From positions 1-64,000 of the forward strand of contig JAUJOZ010000001.1 of the NCBI GenBank assembly GCA_030447415.1: 64,000 bases of DNA, written 5' to 3'. Of the stretch, positions 7,857 through 16,099 are shown piece by piece. Every line of letters starts with the position of its first letter. Position 1 is the first letter of the stretch. The DNA comes from Thermomicrobiales bacterium (GTDB taxonomy: Bacteria > Chloroflexota > Chloroflexia > Thermomicrobiales > UBA6265). The position numbers were made by a program, and so were the translations under genes. Below the pieces are notes generated by a model, which was not told where the DNA came from, made no database searches, and saw only the letters and a program-made list of their open reading frames with translations.

Positions 7857-8921
7857 TCACCCCATCGTCGGCAGCGCGGTTGGCCGCGCTGCCTCAACCT
7901 CCTCCATCGTCAGCCGGAGCGCCATCGTCAGGGCGTCGGCGTCGAGTGACGCTTTGCGGCGGGCGATGGCGCGTGCCGGGTCGGGTGCGGCGATGCGGTT
8001 CGGGATTGGCCCGGGAGCATCGGGCAGTTCAGCGACCGGCTGGGTGGTTCCCCAGAGCTGGACGTCGCCGCCGGGAAATGTCAGCGCGGCGACCGCACGA
8101 CGGCCTCCAGCTCCGGTCCAGGTAAGGACCAGCAGCCATCCCTCCGGGCGACGCTGGATCGTCCCCTCGACCGGGACGGGCCAGCCGCTCGCCACTCGGC
8201 CCGCCGCCTCTCGCAGCACTCGCTCGGCGGGCGCGCTGCCTGCGCGGCCGGTGCGTCGGAGCCCACCTAGTGGCGCGCGCGAGGCGCCCGGCGGTGCGCC
8301 GGTCAGCGCGGCGATGCGACCCTGGACCCGCGCGTTGCGCCAGGCCCAGAACCCCCCGCCGAGGATGCCGACGTGACAGGCCAGGATCACCGCGCTCAAG
8401 GCGGGCACCCCGCCGAAGTAGACCTGGCTCCAATCGCCGTTGAGCCCGGACGCCACGTCGAGCAAGGGGTAGAGGACGAGCGCATTCAGCGTTTGCAGCA
8501 CGGTGAACTGGAGCAGTAGCTCGTTGAACGCTGCCCGCATCGGCGGGCGCCGGCCGAAGACGAGCGCCAGCGCGGCGGCGCCGAGCGCCAGGTTGACGAG
8601 CGTTCCCGCCAGGGCAATCAGGATCCGTTCCGCCTCGGTGAATTGGGTGGGGGCGAAGCCGACGAAGCCGGCAAAGCCGTAGTAGCCCCATCCCTCGATG
8701 GTTCCGCCCAACGCCCGGATCGTCACCGCGTGCCCCAGCTCGTGCAGCGCGACGGAGATCGGGATGAGGACGAAGAACGCCGCCTGGTCCACCAGTGCCC
8801 GATCGGCGGCAGTGAAGACCCGATCGAACGTCTCGCGTCGGCGGGCGACGAGCTGTCGCACTACGCGCACGCCGACGACGGCGTAGAAGAGGCTGAAGAG
8901 GATGAACGGGCCGAAGTCCAT
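7857..8921 (-). CDS. M50-family (site-2-protease-like) membrane metalloprotease
   Basis: A 354-residue membrane protein with the zinc motif HELGH at residues 60-64 inside a hydrophobic segment (ISVALHELGHAVTIRALGG), and a later LLDVASGLNGDW around residue 155 that could supply the third metal ligand in place of the usual LDG. Several membrane helices lie in residues 1-200; the C-terminal 150 residues are soluble and of unknown role. M50 proteases cleave membrane-embedded substrates such as anti-sigma factors. It starts 7 bases after the stop of the upstream MFS gene, so the two are probably cotranscribed. The ribosome binding site is weak, which fits translational coupling. Confidence 0.8.
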   Translation of the reverse strand: MDFGPFILFSLFYAVVGVRVVRQLVARRRETFDRVFTAADRALVDQAAFFVLIPISVALHELGHAVTIRALGGTIEGWGYYGFAGFVGFAPTQFTEAERILIALAGTLVNLALGAAALALVFGRRPPMRAAFNELLLQFTVLQTLNALVLYPLLDVASGLNGDWSQVYFGGVPALSAVILACHVGILGGGFWAWRNARVQGRIAALTGAPPGASRAPLGGLRRTGRAGSAPAERVLREAAGRVASGWPVPVEGTIQRRPEGWLLVLTWTGAGGRRAVAALTFPGGDVQLWGTTQPVAELPDAPGPIPNRIAAPDPARAIARRKASLDADALTMALRLTMEEVEAARPTALPTMG

Positions 8922-8928
8922 ACGGGGC

Positions 8929-10316
8929 TCAGTCGTCGCCGGAGGCGCGGGGACTCGGGCCTGAGGGTCGGGGATTCGCCACGCCGCCGGCGGCCGCTAG
9001 CGGTGAGGCGGACGCGGAGGACGGCGCCGGTCGCTTCCCCCTGATCCCCATCCCCCATCCTCCAACCCCCACGCCGACGGCGGCCATCAGCACGACGGCG
9101 CCGCCGAGCGCCATCGAGATGGGGGTGCCGAAGGTCTTCGCCGTCAGCCCAGCAGCCAGGGCGCCGAAGGGCGCCGTCCCGGCGAAGACCGTCATGTAGA
9201 TGCTCATCACCCGGCCGCGGAGCTCGTCCGGCGCGGTCGTCTGGACGGTGGTGTTGGCGATCGCCATGGTCATGCTCATCGCGAAGCCCACGCCTGCCAT
9301 CAGGACGACGGCAACCGCCACCGGCAGCGGGATCGCCCCGGCCACCGCGAGCACTCCCTCCAGCACGCCGAAGACGACCGCCATCGTCAGCATCACCGGT
9401 CGCCGCGGGCGCCTGGCACGGAACGCCAGCGTCAGCGCACCGGCGAGCGAGCCGATCCCCATCGAGGACATCAGCAAGCCGAACCCGCCGGCGCCGATAC
9501 CGAACTCCCGTTTGGCCAGCAGCGGCACCCAGACGTTGAAGTTCATGCCGAAGGTTGCCACGAACCCGACGAGGATGATCGGGAGGAAGATGGCCGGGGT
9601 GCGGCGCACGTAGGCGAGGCCTTCCCGCAGCCGCTCGATACCGGTGCTCTCCTCCGGGCAGACGAGCGGCCGCACCCGCATCAGCGCCAAGCCGCCGACG
9701 ACCGGGCCATAACTGGCCGCGTTGACGATGAAGCAGACCGCCGGTCCCATCTGGGCCAGCAGGAGCCCGGCAATCGCCGGCCCCAGGATGCGCGTGGCGT
9801 TGAAGAGCGCGGAGTTGAGCGCCACCGCATTCATCAGGTCGTCTTTGCCGACCATCTCGACGACGAATGCCTGCCGCGCCGGCATGTCGAAGGCGTTGAC
9901 GACGCCGAGCCCAAGCGCGTGCGAGATGTGCCAGAGCTCGATGCGGCCGGTCGCCACGAGCAGCGCCAGCACCGTCGCCAGCCCGCCGGCGATCGTCTGG
10001 GTGACGAGGAGGAGCCGGCGCTTCGGGATGCGGTCGGCGACGACCCCACCGACGAGCCCCAGCAGCAGGGTGGGCCCGAACTGGCAGACGTTGATGAGAC
10101 CGAGCTGGAACGCGGAGTCGGTGAGGGAGAGCACTAGCCACGATTGGGCCAGCGACTGCATCCATGTCCCGGTCAGCGAGACGAGCTGGCTGAACCAGAA
10201 GATACGGTAGTTGCGGTGGCGGAACGCCGCAAGGCCCCGCCGCAGGCCACTCCTGGGTCCGCCGGCATCGGGGCGGGGGCGTTGATCGCAGACGTGGTGG
10301 CCGGGGCGCTCGGCAT
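8929..10316 (-). CDS. MFS transporter (EntS/MFS_3 type), N-terminus unclear
   Basis: A 12-helix transporter of the MFS_3 family. The body runs from FRHRNYRIFWFSQLVSLTGT and MQSLAQSWLVLSLTDSAFQL, through the loop VVADRIPKRR, to the second-half loop PDELRGRVMSIYM (the GRV motif typical of this family). The coding frame is open far upstream (to 10602) but has no start codon near the domain. In another frame an ATG at 10316, with GAGAAAGGGATCAAGG upstream, reads MPSAPATTSAINAPAPMPAD. I take that ATG as the true start, with a single-base shift around 10240-10260. Substrate unknown; related proteins export siderophores or drugs. Confidence 0.8.
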
Positions 10317-10651
10317 CCGGTAAACCTTGATCCCTTTCTCGCCACGGTGGCGTGGCCGCGGCTTGGCGCGGCCTCGTGCGTTCGGGATCATTGTCGCACG
10401 CGGACGGCCACCGGCCGATTTCGGGTCCCAAGCGGGGAACGGTGGATGTAGCACCGCGCGGACTGCCGAGCGAATCGTGGACCGAATGCGGGCGTGGTCC
10501 GGGAACAACCGGCGCGGTAGGTCGCCGTGCCCGCCTCTGCGACAGGATGCTTTGCTCGTTCCAGCCCGTCCCGAGCGGATGTCCACCAGGACCACGGGGC
10601 ACCCGAGCACGCGGACCGCGCCGGTCAACACGGAGTTGAGCGCTGGTCGGG
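10317..10651. other. Gene-free stretch
   Basis: About 335 bases between two minus-strand genes. A minus-strand frame reads LTGAVRVLGCPVVLVDIRSG near 10570-10640, which is mildly protein-like, but it has no start, no homology I recognise and poor flanks. Confidence 0.35.
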
Positions 10652-13600
10652 CTAAGCCTCCACCGGGTCCATCACCGTTACGACCAGCAGCGGGGGTGTT
10701 CCGCTCTCCCGGCTGGCGATGGCGGTCGTCGCCTCGGAGGCGCCGGCGACGACGAAGGTCAGCGTGCCGTCCCCGGCGACGCTGCCGCTGACGTCGAGCA
10801 CCGTCTCGGTCCCGGGCGCGAGCCAATCGAGGACAACCGGCGCGCCGCCCGTCGTCAACGCGGGCTGACCGGCGCCGGGGGCAGTGGCGGCGGTCAGCCC
10901 GGCCTCGTCGACCCAGACGCCGGGCAGAACGCCGACCGTGCCGCCGGTCCCGCCGCTGTCGCCGGCGCCCGTCAGCACCAGCCGTGCCTCGACGACCGTC
11001 CCCGCCGCGACCCCGTCAACCTGGAACGTCAGGTAAGCGATGGCGCCCCTGCCCCCGCCGGTCGGCAGCGTGCCGACCGCGTCCGGTGCCTGGGGCATGT
11101 CCGGGGTGGTGGCGCTGACGCTTGTGTCCGCCACGGCGGCGAAGACCAATTCCCGCGCCACGGGAACCGGCTGCGGGGTTGGCTCCGCGGGGGCTCGGGT
11201 GTCGGCTCGGGCGTCGGCTCCGCGGTGGGCGCTTCGGCCGGGGTGGCGGGGGTCCTCCTGCCGCGGGGCCGTCGCCTCTACGGCGGGACCGACTGGCGAC
11301 GACTCGGACGTGGCGTCCGTGGGGAGGGTGGCGTCCGCGGTCGAGTCTTGGTTCTGCTCCCGGGCTGGCTCGGACTCGGGTCGTGGATCGCGGGTCGGGC
11401 GTGGCTCTGCCGATCGCCCAGGCGCGGACGCTCGCTCACGAGCGCGGTAGGCTCTGGGCTTGCGACCGAAGCCGACGGGGACGGCTCGAGCGTCGCGGTC
11501 GGTTCCCGGCGCGGCCGAGGGGGTCGGTGAGGGGGTCGGTGAGGGGGTCGGCGTCGCCTCGGCGGAGGGACTAGGTCTGGGCTCGTCGACCGCCTGCGCG
11601 GTGAAGGTGGAGGTCGTCAGCGAGAAGGTGGCGCGGGCGTTGCGCGGCCCGCCCACCGCCACCACCGGGTAGATGGCCGCCGGTGCCGCCGGCACCGCGA
11701 AGGAGCAGCCAAACGAGCCGGTGCTGCTGGCGGTCACCAAGCAGACCCGCGTACCGATCGTTGTGGTGGTCCGGTTCCAGTAGACCGAAACGCTGCTCCC
11801 GCGTCGAAGCCAGTGCCCGTCGCCGAGACCATCGTCCCGGCTGGGCCCGCGGTCGGGTTCAGCGCCAGCTTCGGCGCAACGACGAACGACGCGCTGGCCG
11901 TCCGGCCACTGGTCCCACCTTTGACCGTGACGGTGTGGGTGCCGGCCGGGAGCGGCGGCACGGTCGTCGAACGCGGCCTCCCCCGTCGCGGTGGCTGGCC
12001 TGCTGCCCCGAGACGTGACGCTGGCGTCCCAGAAGGCACGCACCGTCTCGCCGGCGGCAAAGCCCGTCGCGTTGACTTGAACGCTGCTGTAGGCGAAACC
12101 GGTGGTCGGCGACAGCGAAACCGCCGGTCCGCCGCTCGATCCGGACTGCACGGTGACCGTCGCCCGCGCCGTGACACTTCCCGCGACCCCGACCATCGGG
12201 TAGCTCCCTGGCCGCCGTCCCGGCGGGGACCGCGAAGCCGCAAGTGAAGCCCCCGCGCGACGACGTGGTGCCGGAGCAGACGGTGGTGCCGGATGTGGTG
12301 GCGTCCGGTTCCAGGCCACCGTCACCGTCGCGTTAGCGGGGTAGCCTTTGAGCGTGGCGGTCACCGTCGTGCCGGGCGCCGCACTCGTCGGGCTCACCGC
12401 GACGCTCGCCGCCACCTGGATCGCACCCCAGCCGCGGGCGCCCGTGGTGAGCCCCACCCCGGTGTAGTCGTGCCAGCCATTGCTGGCTTCGGGGATCGCG
12501 ATCGTCACCGTGCCGCTGCCGGTCGCGTCGGTCTGCGCCGTGCCGAGCGTCGGCCCGCCCTCGCCGTCCCAGGTGAGCTTCACCCCTTCGGTTGGGCCAA
12601 AGCCCTTGACCGTGACGGTCACCGCCGTGCCGACGGGACCCTGGACCGGGGTCCGCGCCAGCGTCGGGATGACCGTGTAGGCGGCACTCGCCTGGCGTGC
12701 CGTCGTGGCGCCACGGGCAATCATGGCGTGTGCGCCCCGAGTGGCGCTGGGGACGACCACCGACACGCTCCAGGCGCCCGCCGAATTCGCGACCGGGGAT
12801 GCCAGCGGCGTCGTCCCGGCGCTGTCCCAATACACCCGAACGGTTTCGTTGCCACCGTAGCCGGTCCCGCTGACGGTTACCGACGTGCCGACCCCGCCGC
12901 TCGCCCGACTGAGGGAGATGGCGACCGGCTGGGACGACGGCGAGGGCGAGGGCGACGGCGTCGGGCTCGCCGATGGCGACGAGCCGACGGTGAAGAACCA
13001 TTTGGCGCTGAGGGCGCTGGTGCCCGCGCTGTTGCGGGCGCGGACCTGCCACGCGTACTGCCCCGCGGCGAGTGGCCCGGTCTGCCATGACGTGCCGGCA
13101 ACCCACGGGCTGACGACAGCGCCGTCGTTGAGGACCACCTGGTACTCCGCGGCACCCGACGCCGCGGACCAAACCAGCGTCGGTGCCACACCGCTCGTCG
13201 CGAACGCCGTCCCACTTGCCGGCGACTGCAACACCGGTGTCGAGGGCGGGGCCACCGCGCCGACCGGCACGTTGGTGGAGCTGATGGCAGTGCCCCAGTA
13301 CTGGTTGCGCACTCCATCTCCCAGCGCCGGAAAGTCATAACCGTCGAGCATGTGGTCGTCGGTGAATGGCACCGCGATCCGGCTCCAGTTTCCCCCGTCG
13401 GTCGTCTGCCAGATCGTCAGGTGGAGGTGCGGAGTGCCGCCGTTGCCGCCCCCGCCGGGACCGGAGACCGTCCCCAGGCGCTGCCCCTGGTACACCGTCT
13501 GACCGGGGACCAGGCCGCTCACGAGGTCGGCATGAAAGAACGCGACGGCGTAGCCGTCGCCGAGGTTGATCGACATCCCGCCGAAGGCGTGGTCAATCCA

Positions 13601-13969
13601 GCGAATCGTGCCGTTGACCGGGGAAAGGACCGCCGCGCCGGTGCTGTCGACGTCGGACCGGCGCAGGTCGAAGGAGTACTTGTACTGATATGGGGCGCTG
13701 CATGAGCGGGTCTGCGAGATCTGGTCCTTGAGGGTCACCGGGTCGCAGTTGTAATGACTCCACCCCTCGGCCGGTGACGTGTTGTACCCCTGCGAGATGT
13801 ACCAAGCCTGCCCGGCCGCGAACGGCATCTTAATATTGGCGTGGGTCGCTCGGACGGGCGCGGGGGCGGCGGGACCGACCCCCGCGAAGCCCGACAGGAG
13901 CAGGAGCGCGGCGAGCACCGGTCCCACCAACCGAGCACGAGCGTCGCACCGGTGACGATGCCAGGACAT
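10652..13969 (-). CDS. Large secreted M23 peptidase with TIG/Ig-like repeats and C-terminal adhesion-type domain (several internal frame disruptions)
   Basis: The ATG at 13969 has GGAGGGAG upstream and begins a signal peptide (VGPVLAALLLLSGFAGVG, cleavage near ATHA). Residues about 95-190 are an M23 domain: YSFDLR, GGMSINLGDGYAVAFFHADL and the zinc motif HLHL, expected to cut peptidoglycan cross-links. A fibronectin-like segment follows (EYQVVLNDG to YAWQVRARNSAG), then a Ser/Pro linker and at least five TIG/IPT-like repeats of the type G..GTSVTVSGTGYGGNETV. Next comes a PTPSPTPS linker and a C-terminal beta domain starting FAAVADTSVSATTPD, as in CBM/DNRLRE-like modules. Three segments (about 12205-12310, 11800-11990 and 11200-11510) read as repeat or linker only in a neighbouring frame, so the 1105-residue translation is wrong there. 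Confidence 0.75.
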   Translation of the reverse strand: MSWHRHRCDARARLVGPVLAALLLLSGFAGVGPAAPAPVRATHANIKMPFAAGQAWYISQGYNTSPAEGWSHYNCDPVTLKDQISQTRSCSAPYQYKYSFDLRRSDVDSTGAAVLSPVNGTIRWIDHAFGGMSINLGDGYAVAFFHADLVSGLVPGQTVYQGQRLGTVSGPGGGGNGGTPHLHLTIWQTTDGGNWSRIAVPFTDDHMLDGYDFPALGDGVRNQYWGTAISSTNVPVGAVAPPSTPVLQSPASGTAFATSGVAPTLVWSAASGAAEYQVVLNDGAVVSPWVAGTSWQTGPLAAGQYAWQVRARNSAGTSALSAKWFFTVGSSPSASPTPSPSPSPSSQPVAISLSRASGGVGTSVTVSGTGYGGNETVRVYWDSAGTTPLASPVANSAGAWSVSVVVPSATRGAHAMIARGATTARQASAAYTVIPTLARTPVQGPVGTAVTVTVKGFGPTEGVKLTWDGEGGPTLGTAQTDATGSGTVTIAIPEASNGWHDYTGVGLTTGARGWGAIQVAASVAVSPTSAAPGTTVTATLKGYPANATVTVAWNRTPPHPAPPSAPAPRRRAGASLAASRSPPGRRPGSYPMVGVAGSVTARATVTVQSGSSGGPAVSLSPTTGFAYSSVQVNATGFAAGETVRAFWDASVTSRGSRPATATGEAAFDDRAAAPGRHPHRHGQRWDQWPDGQRVVRRCAEAGAEPDRGPSRDDGLGDGHWLRRGSSVSVYWNRTTTTIGTRVCLVTASSTGSFGCSFAVPAAPAAIYPVVAVGGPRNARATFSLTTSTFTAQAVDEPRPSPSAEATPTPSPTPSPTPSAAPGTDRDARAVPVGFGRKPRAYRARERASAPGRSAEPRPTRDPRPESEPAREQNQDSTADATLPTDATSESSPVGPAVEATAPRQEDPRHPGRSAHRGADARADTRAPAEPTPQPVPVARELVFAAVADTSVSATTPDMPQAPDAVGTLPTGGGRGAIAYLTFQVDGVAAGTVVEARLVLTGAGDSGGTGGTVGVLPGVWVDEAGLTAATAPGAGQPALTTGGAPVVLDWLAPGTETVLDVSGSVAGDGTLTFVVAGASEATTAIASRESGTPPLLVVTVMDPVEA

Positions 13970-14115
13970 GCGCGCTCCCTCCGCTGGGGGCAGTGGACGA
14001 GCCGAGTCCGGCGCGGAACGAGCGCCGCGGCCGCGGCACCAGTGCTCGGTTGTCCCCGATGACTATCGCGTTCAACGCCGGGGCGTGGGCTGAGTCGCCG
14101 GTTCCCGCTGCCTTC

Positions 14116-14125
14116 TGTACGTACA
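14116..14125. promoter_or_regulatory. TGTACGTACA palindrome, candidate operator (copy 1)
   Basis: A perfect 10-bp palindrome within the 12-mer CTGTACGTACAC (14115-14126). The identical 12-mer occurs at 27633-27644 ahead of the M20 dipeptidase. Here it lies between the divergent giant M23 gene (start 13969) and the threonine aldolase/creatininase pair (start 14289). TetR- or GntR-like repressors use such sites; the regulator is not identified. Confidence 0.4.
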
Positions 14126-14288
14126 CCCTTGCGGGCAGACCGCCCGAGCGCAACGGCCAGCTTGTCACAGCCGGCGCTTCCAGCCGGAGCCACGACCTCA
14201 CCGCCGCAAGGCGTGATACGCTCCAATCCAAATTCCCGACTCCTCACCCCGGACTGCCGCCTACCGGCTCCGAAAAGGAGCGCCCCGC

Positions 14289-14839
14289 GTGCCGAACCTG
14301 CTCTCCATTCCCGACGCCGATCTGCTCGACCTCCGTGGCGACTGGGCTGCGCCGCCGACTCCGGCGACGCCCTCGGTGAGTTCGATCCTCTCCGGCGAGC
14401 GCGACGTCATCGCCGCCCGTCGTCGTCGCAAACTCCTCGGCGGCGCCGTGCGCCAGGCCGGCCTCCTCGCCCCCGCGATCGTCGCCCTGACTGACGTGCT
14501 CCCCCACCTGGTCGAAGCCCCCGCCCGCGCCCGCCTCCTGGTCAAAGGATTGGTCGAACTGCCGGGCGTCTCGGTCGATATCCAGACCGTCCAGACGAAC
14601 CTCGGCTCGGCCGTGCTGCGATCCGGGCCGGATGGTCACGCCGTCGGCGGGGCATTCGGGAGCGCTCCGGCGTGCGCGAGAGCCTGTTCGGACCGTCGCT
14701 CCTCCGCTTCGTCCTCCACGACGCGATCGACCACCGGGGCGCCGAGCGGACTCTGGACGCGATGCGCGAGTCGCTGACCGAGGGCGGCCTGGTCGGAGTT
14801 GGAACGACATTTGCATTCGGGAGGCAGTTCCATGAGTGA
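14289..14839 (+). pseudogene. Threonine aldolase with internal deletion and frameshift
   Basis: The GTG at 14289 has AAAAGGAG nine bases upstream. The N-terminus IPDADLLDLRGDWAAPPTP matches the D.R.DTVT.PT start of low-specificity threonine aldolases. The sequence then jumps straight to SVSSILSGERDVIAARRRRK, LLGGAVRQAGLLAP and LPGVSVDIQTVQTN, the segment that normally follows the PLP-lysine. About 170 residues are missing, including the PLP lysine and most of the active site. After about 14640 the true frame shifts: the frame one base on reads RERSGVRESLFGPSLLRFVL and then HDAIDHRGAERTLDAMRESL up to TGA 14837-14839, overlapping the next start codon (ATGAGTGA). The enzyme cannot be active. Confidence 0.8.
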
Positions 14840-15617
14840 CGCACCGGTGGGCGCCCCGCTCCTTCTTGCCGACCTCACCTGGGAGGAGACGCGCGATCTC
14901 CTGCCTGGGGTGGGGCTGGTCCTCGTCCCGGTCGGCGCCCACGAGCAGCACGGGCCGGGCGTCGCCATGGCGACTGACACGACCAGCGCCGACGCCCTGT
15001 GTCGGGCCGCCGCCGCCAGCCTCGGTCCGCGGGTCGCCGTCGCGCCGGCGATCCCCTGGGGCATCTCCTGGCACCACATGGCCTTCCCGGGGACGATCTC
15101 CCTGCGGAGTGCGACCCTCGTCGCCATCCTCGAGGACGTGATCGGTTCCCTGCACGCCCATGGCTTCACCCGCTTCCTGGTCGTCAACGGGCACGGCGGC
15201 AACACCGCCGCGATCACGACGGCCGTGGAAGAGGTCAAGCAGGCGCGCGACATCCCCTTCGTCGCCGCGATCTTCGGCTACGCCTTCATCGCCGAGCAGG
15301 CGGCGGCGGTGCTGCCCGCCGGCACGCCGGGCCATGGCGGCGCCGACGAGGCGGCCGTCGTCCTCGCCGCCGCGCCTCACCAGGCCCGGCCGGACGCCTT
15401 CGCCCCCGCCGACTCCACCGGCGTCCAGGTCGAGACAGCCGCCCTCCTGCGGGCCTACGGCGGCACCCTCGCCCGCCCCTTCAGCGACGCCACTCGCAAT
15501 GGCGTCGTTGGCGACCCCCGCGCCGCCACCCCCGATGTCGGCCGCCGCCTCCTCGACGCCGCCGCCGCCCGCCTCGCGGAGGTGAACGAGGTCATCCTGC
15601 GCGAGGCGGGCGGCTGA
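14832..15617 (+). CDS. Creatininase-family amidohydrolase
   Basis: A 261-residue member of the creatinine amidohydrolase family, which contains metal-dependent hydrolases of cyclic amides (creatininase, MftE-like and FAPy-type deformylases). Metal-binding motifs are all present: VPVGAHEQHGPG (Glu38, His40), ATDT (Asp49), LVVNGHGGNTAA around residue 120 and GHGGADEAAVV around residue 165. The ATG at 14832 is supported by GGGAGG ten bases upstream and by overlap with the stop of the broken aldolase gene, which points to a former two-gene operon. The exact substrate is not determinable. Confidence 0.9.
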   Translation: MSDAPVGAPLLLADLTWEETRDLLPGVGLVLVPVGAHEQHGPGVAMATDTTSADALCRAAAASLGPRVAVAPAIPWGISWHHMAFPGTISLRSATLVAILEDVIGSLHAHGFTRFLVVNGHGGNTAAITTAVEEVKQARDIPFVAAIFGYAFIAEQAAAVLPAGTPGHGGADEAAVVLAAAPHQARPDAFAPADSTGVQVETAALLRAYGGTLARPFSDATRNGVVGDPRAATPDVGRRLLDAAAARLAEVNEVILREAGG

Positions 15618-15699
15618 CGGTTCTCTTTCCGGTCGGCGTTCACGGAGCAACCAGTGCGTGTGCGGGCGCGGATGGGCGGCCGTCGCGACGGGTAAGCGG

Positions 15700-16002
15700 C
15701 GTCCAGGCGCCGCACCGGCCCCGTTCAGCGCCCGTGGTAGCGGCGTGGGTCGCTGTTCCACCAGCCGGCGCAGCACGGGGTAGGGGATCGTCCTGGCGTC
15801 GTGGAGGGCGACGTGCCCCGGCGTAGCACCGGTCAGTTCCTCGGCTCCCCCCGAAGTCGCTGACATCGGTGTCGGTCGCGTGGAGGTGGATGACGTGCGT
15901 GGCACGGCGGTCGGCGTCGGCGAGGACGGCGCTCAATCGCCGTCCGTCCTGGCATCGCACCGCATAGCGACCCCGCGGGTCGGACGCCTGTCGTGCGCCC
16001 AT
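15700..16002 (-). pseudogene. Hypothetical protein, frameshifted at a homopolymer
   Basis: An ATG at 16002 with GGGGAGA just upstream reads RYAVRCQDGRRLSAVLADAD and RRATHVIHLHATDTDVSDFG, with protein-like composition. At the C6 run 15846-15851 the frame degrades, while the neighbouring frame continues as EELTGATPGHVALHDARTIP and YPVLRRLVEQRPTPLPR. Joined, they make one small protein of about 95 residues. I do not recognise the family. It lies 97 bases downstream of the big Cys-rich gene, on the same strand. Confidence 0.35.
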
Positions 16003-16099
16003 GGTCTCCCCGGGCCGCGCCGCGGTTGGAAACCCGTGGAGCCCTTGCGGCCCAGCCGTGGCCGCGGCGGCACCATGGTCGCCGCGGCCACCGGCCGGC

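Noticed and set aside
11518-11560. 12-bp tandem repeat GGGGGTCGGTGA
   Set aside because: It is explained by the PTPS-type linker coding sequence of the giant M23 protein rather than by a separate DNA element.
14244-15905. A 553-codon minus-strand frame opposite the creatininase gene
   Set aside because: The plus strand has complete metal motifs and a ribosome binding site. Only the first part of the minus frame (near 15700-15850) looks coding and is reported separately.
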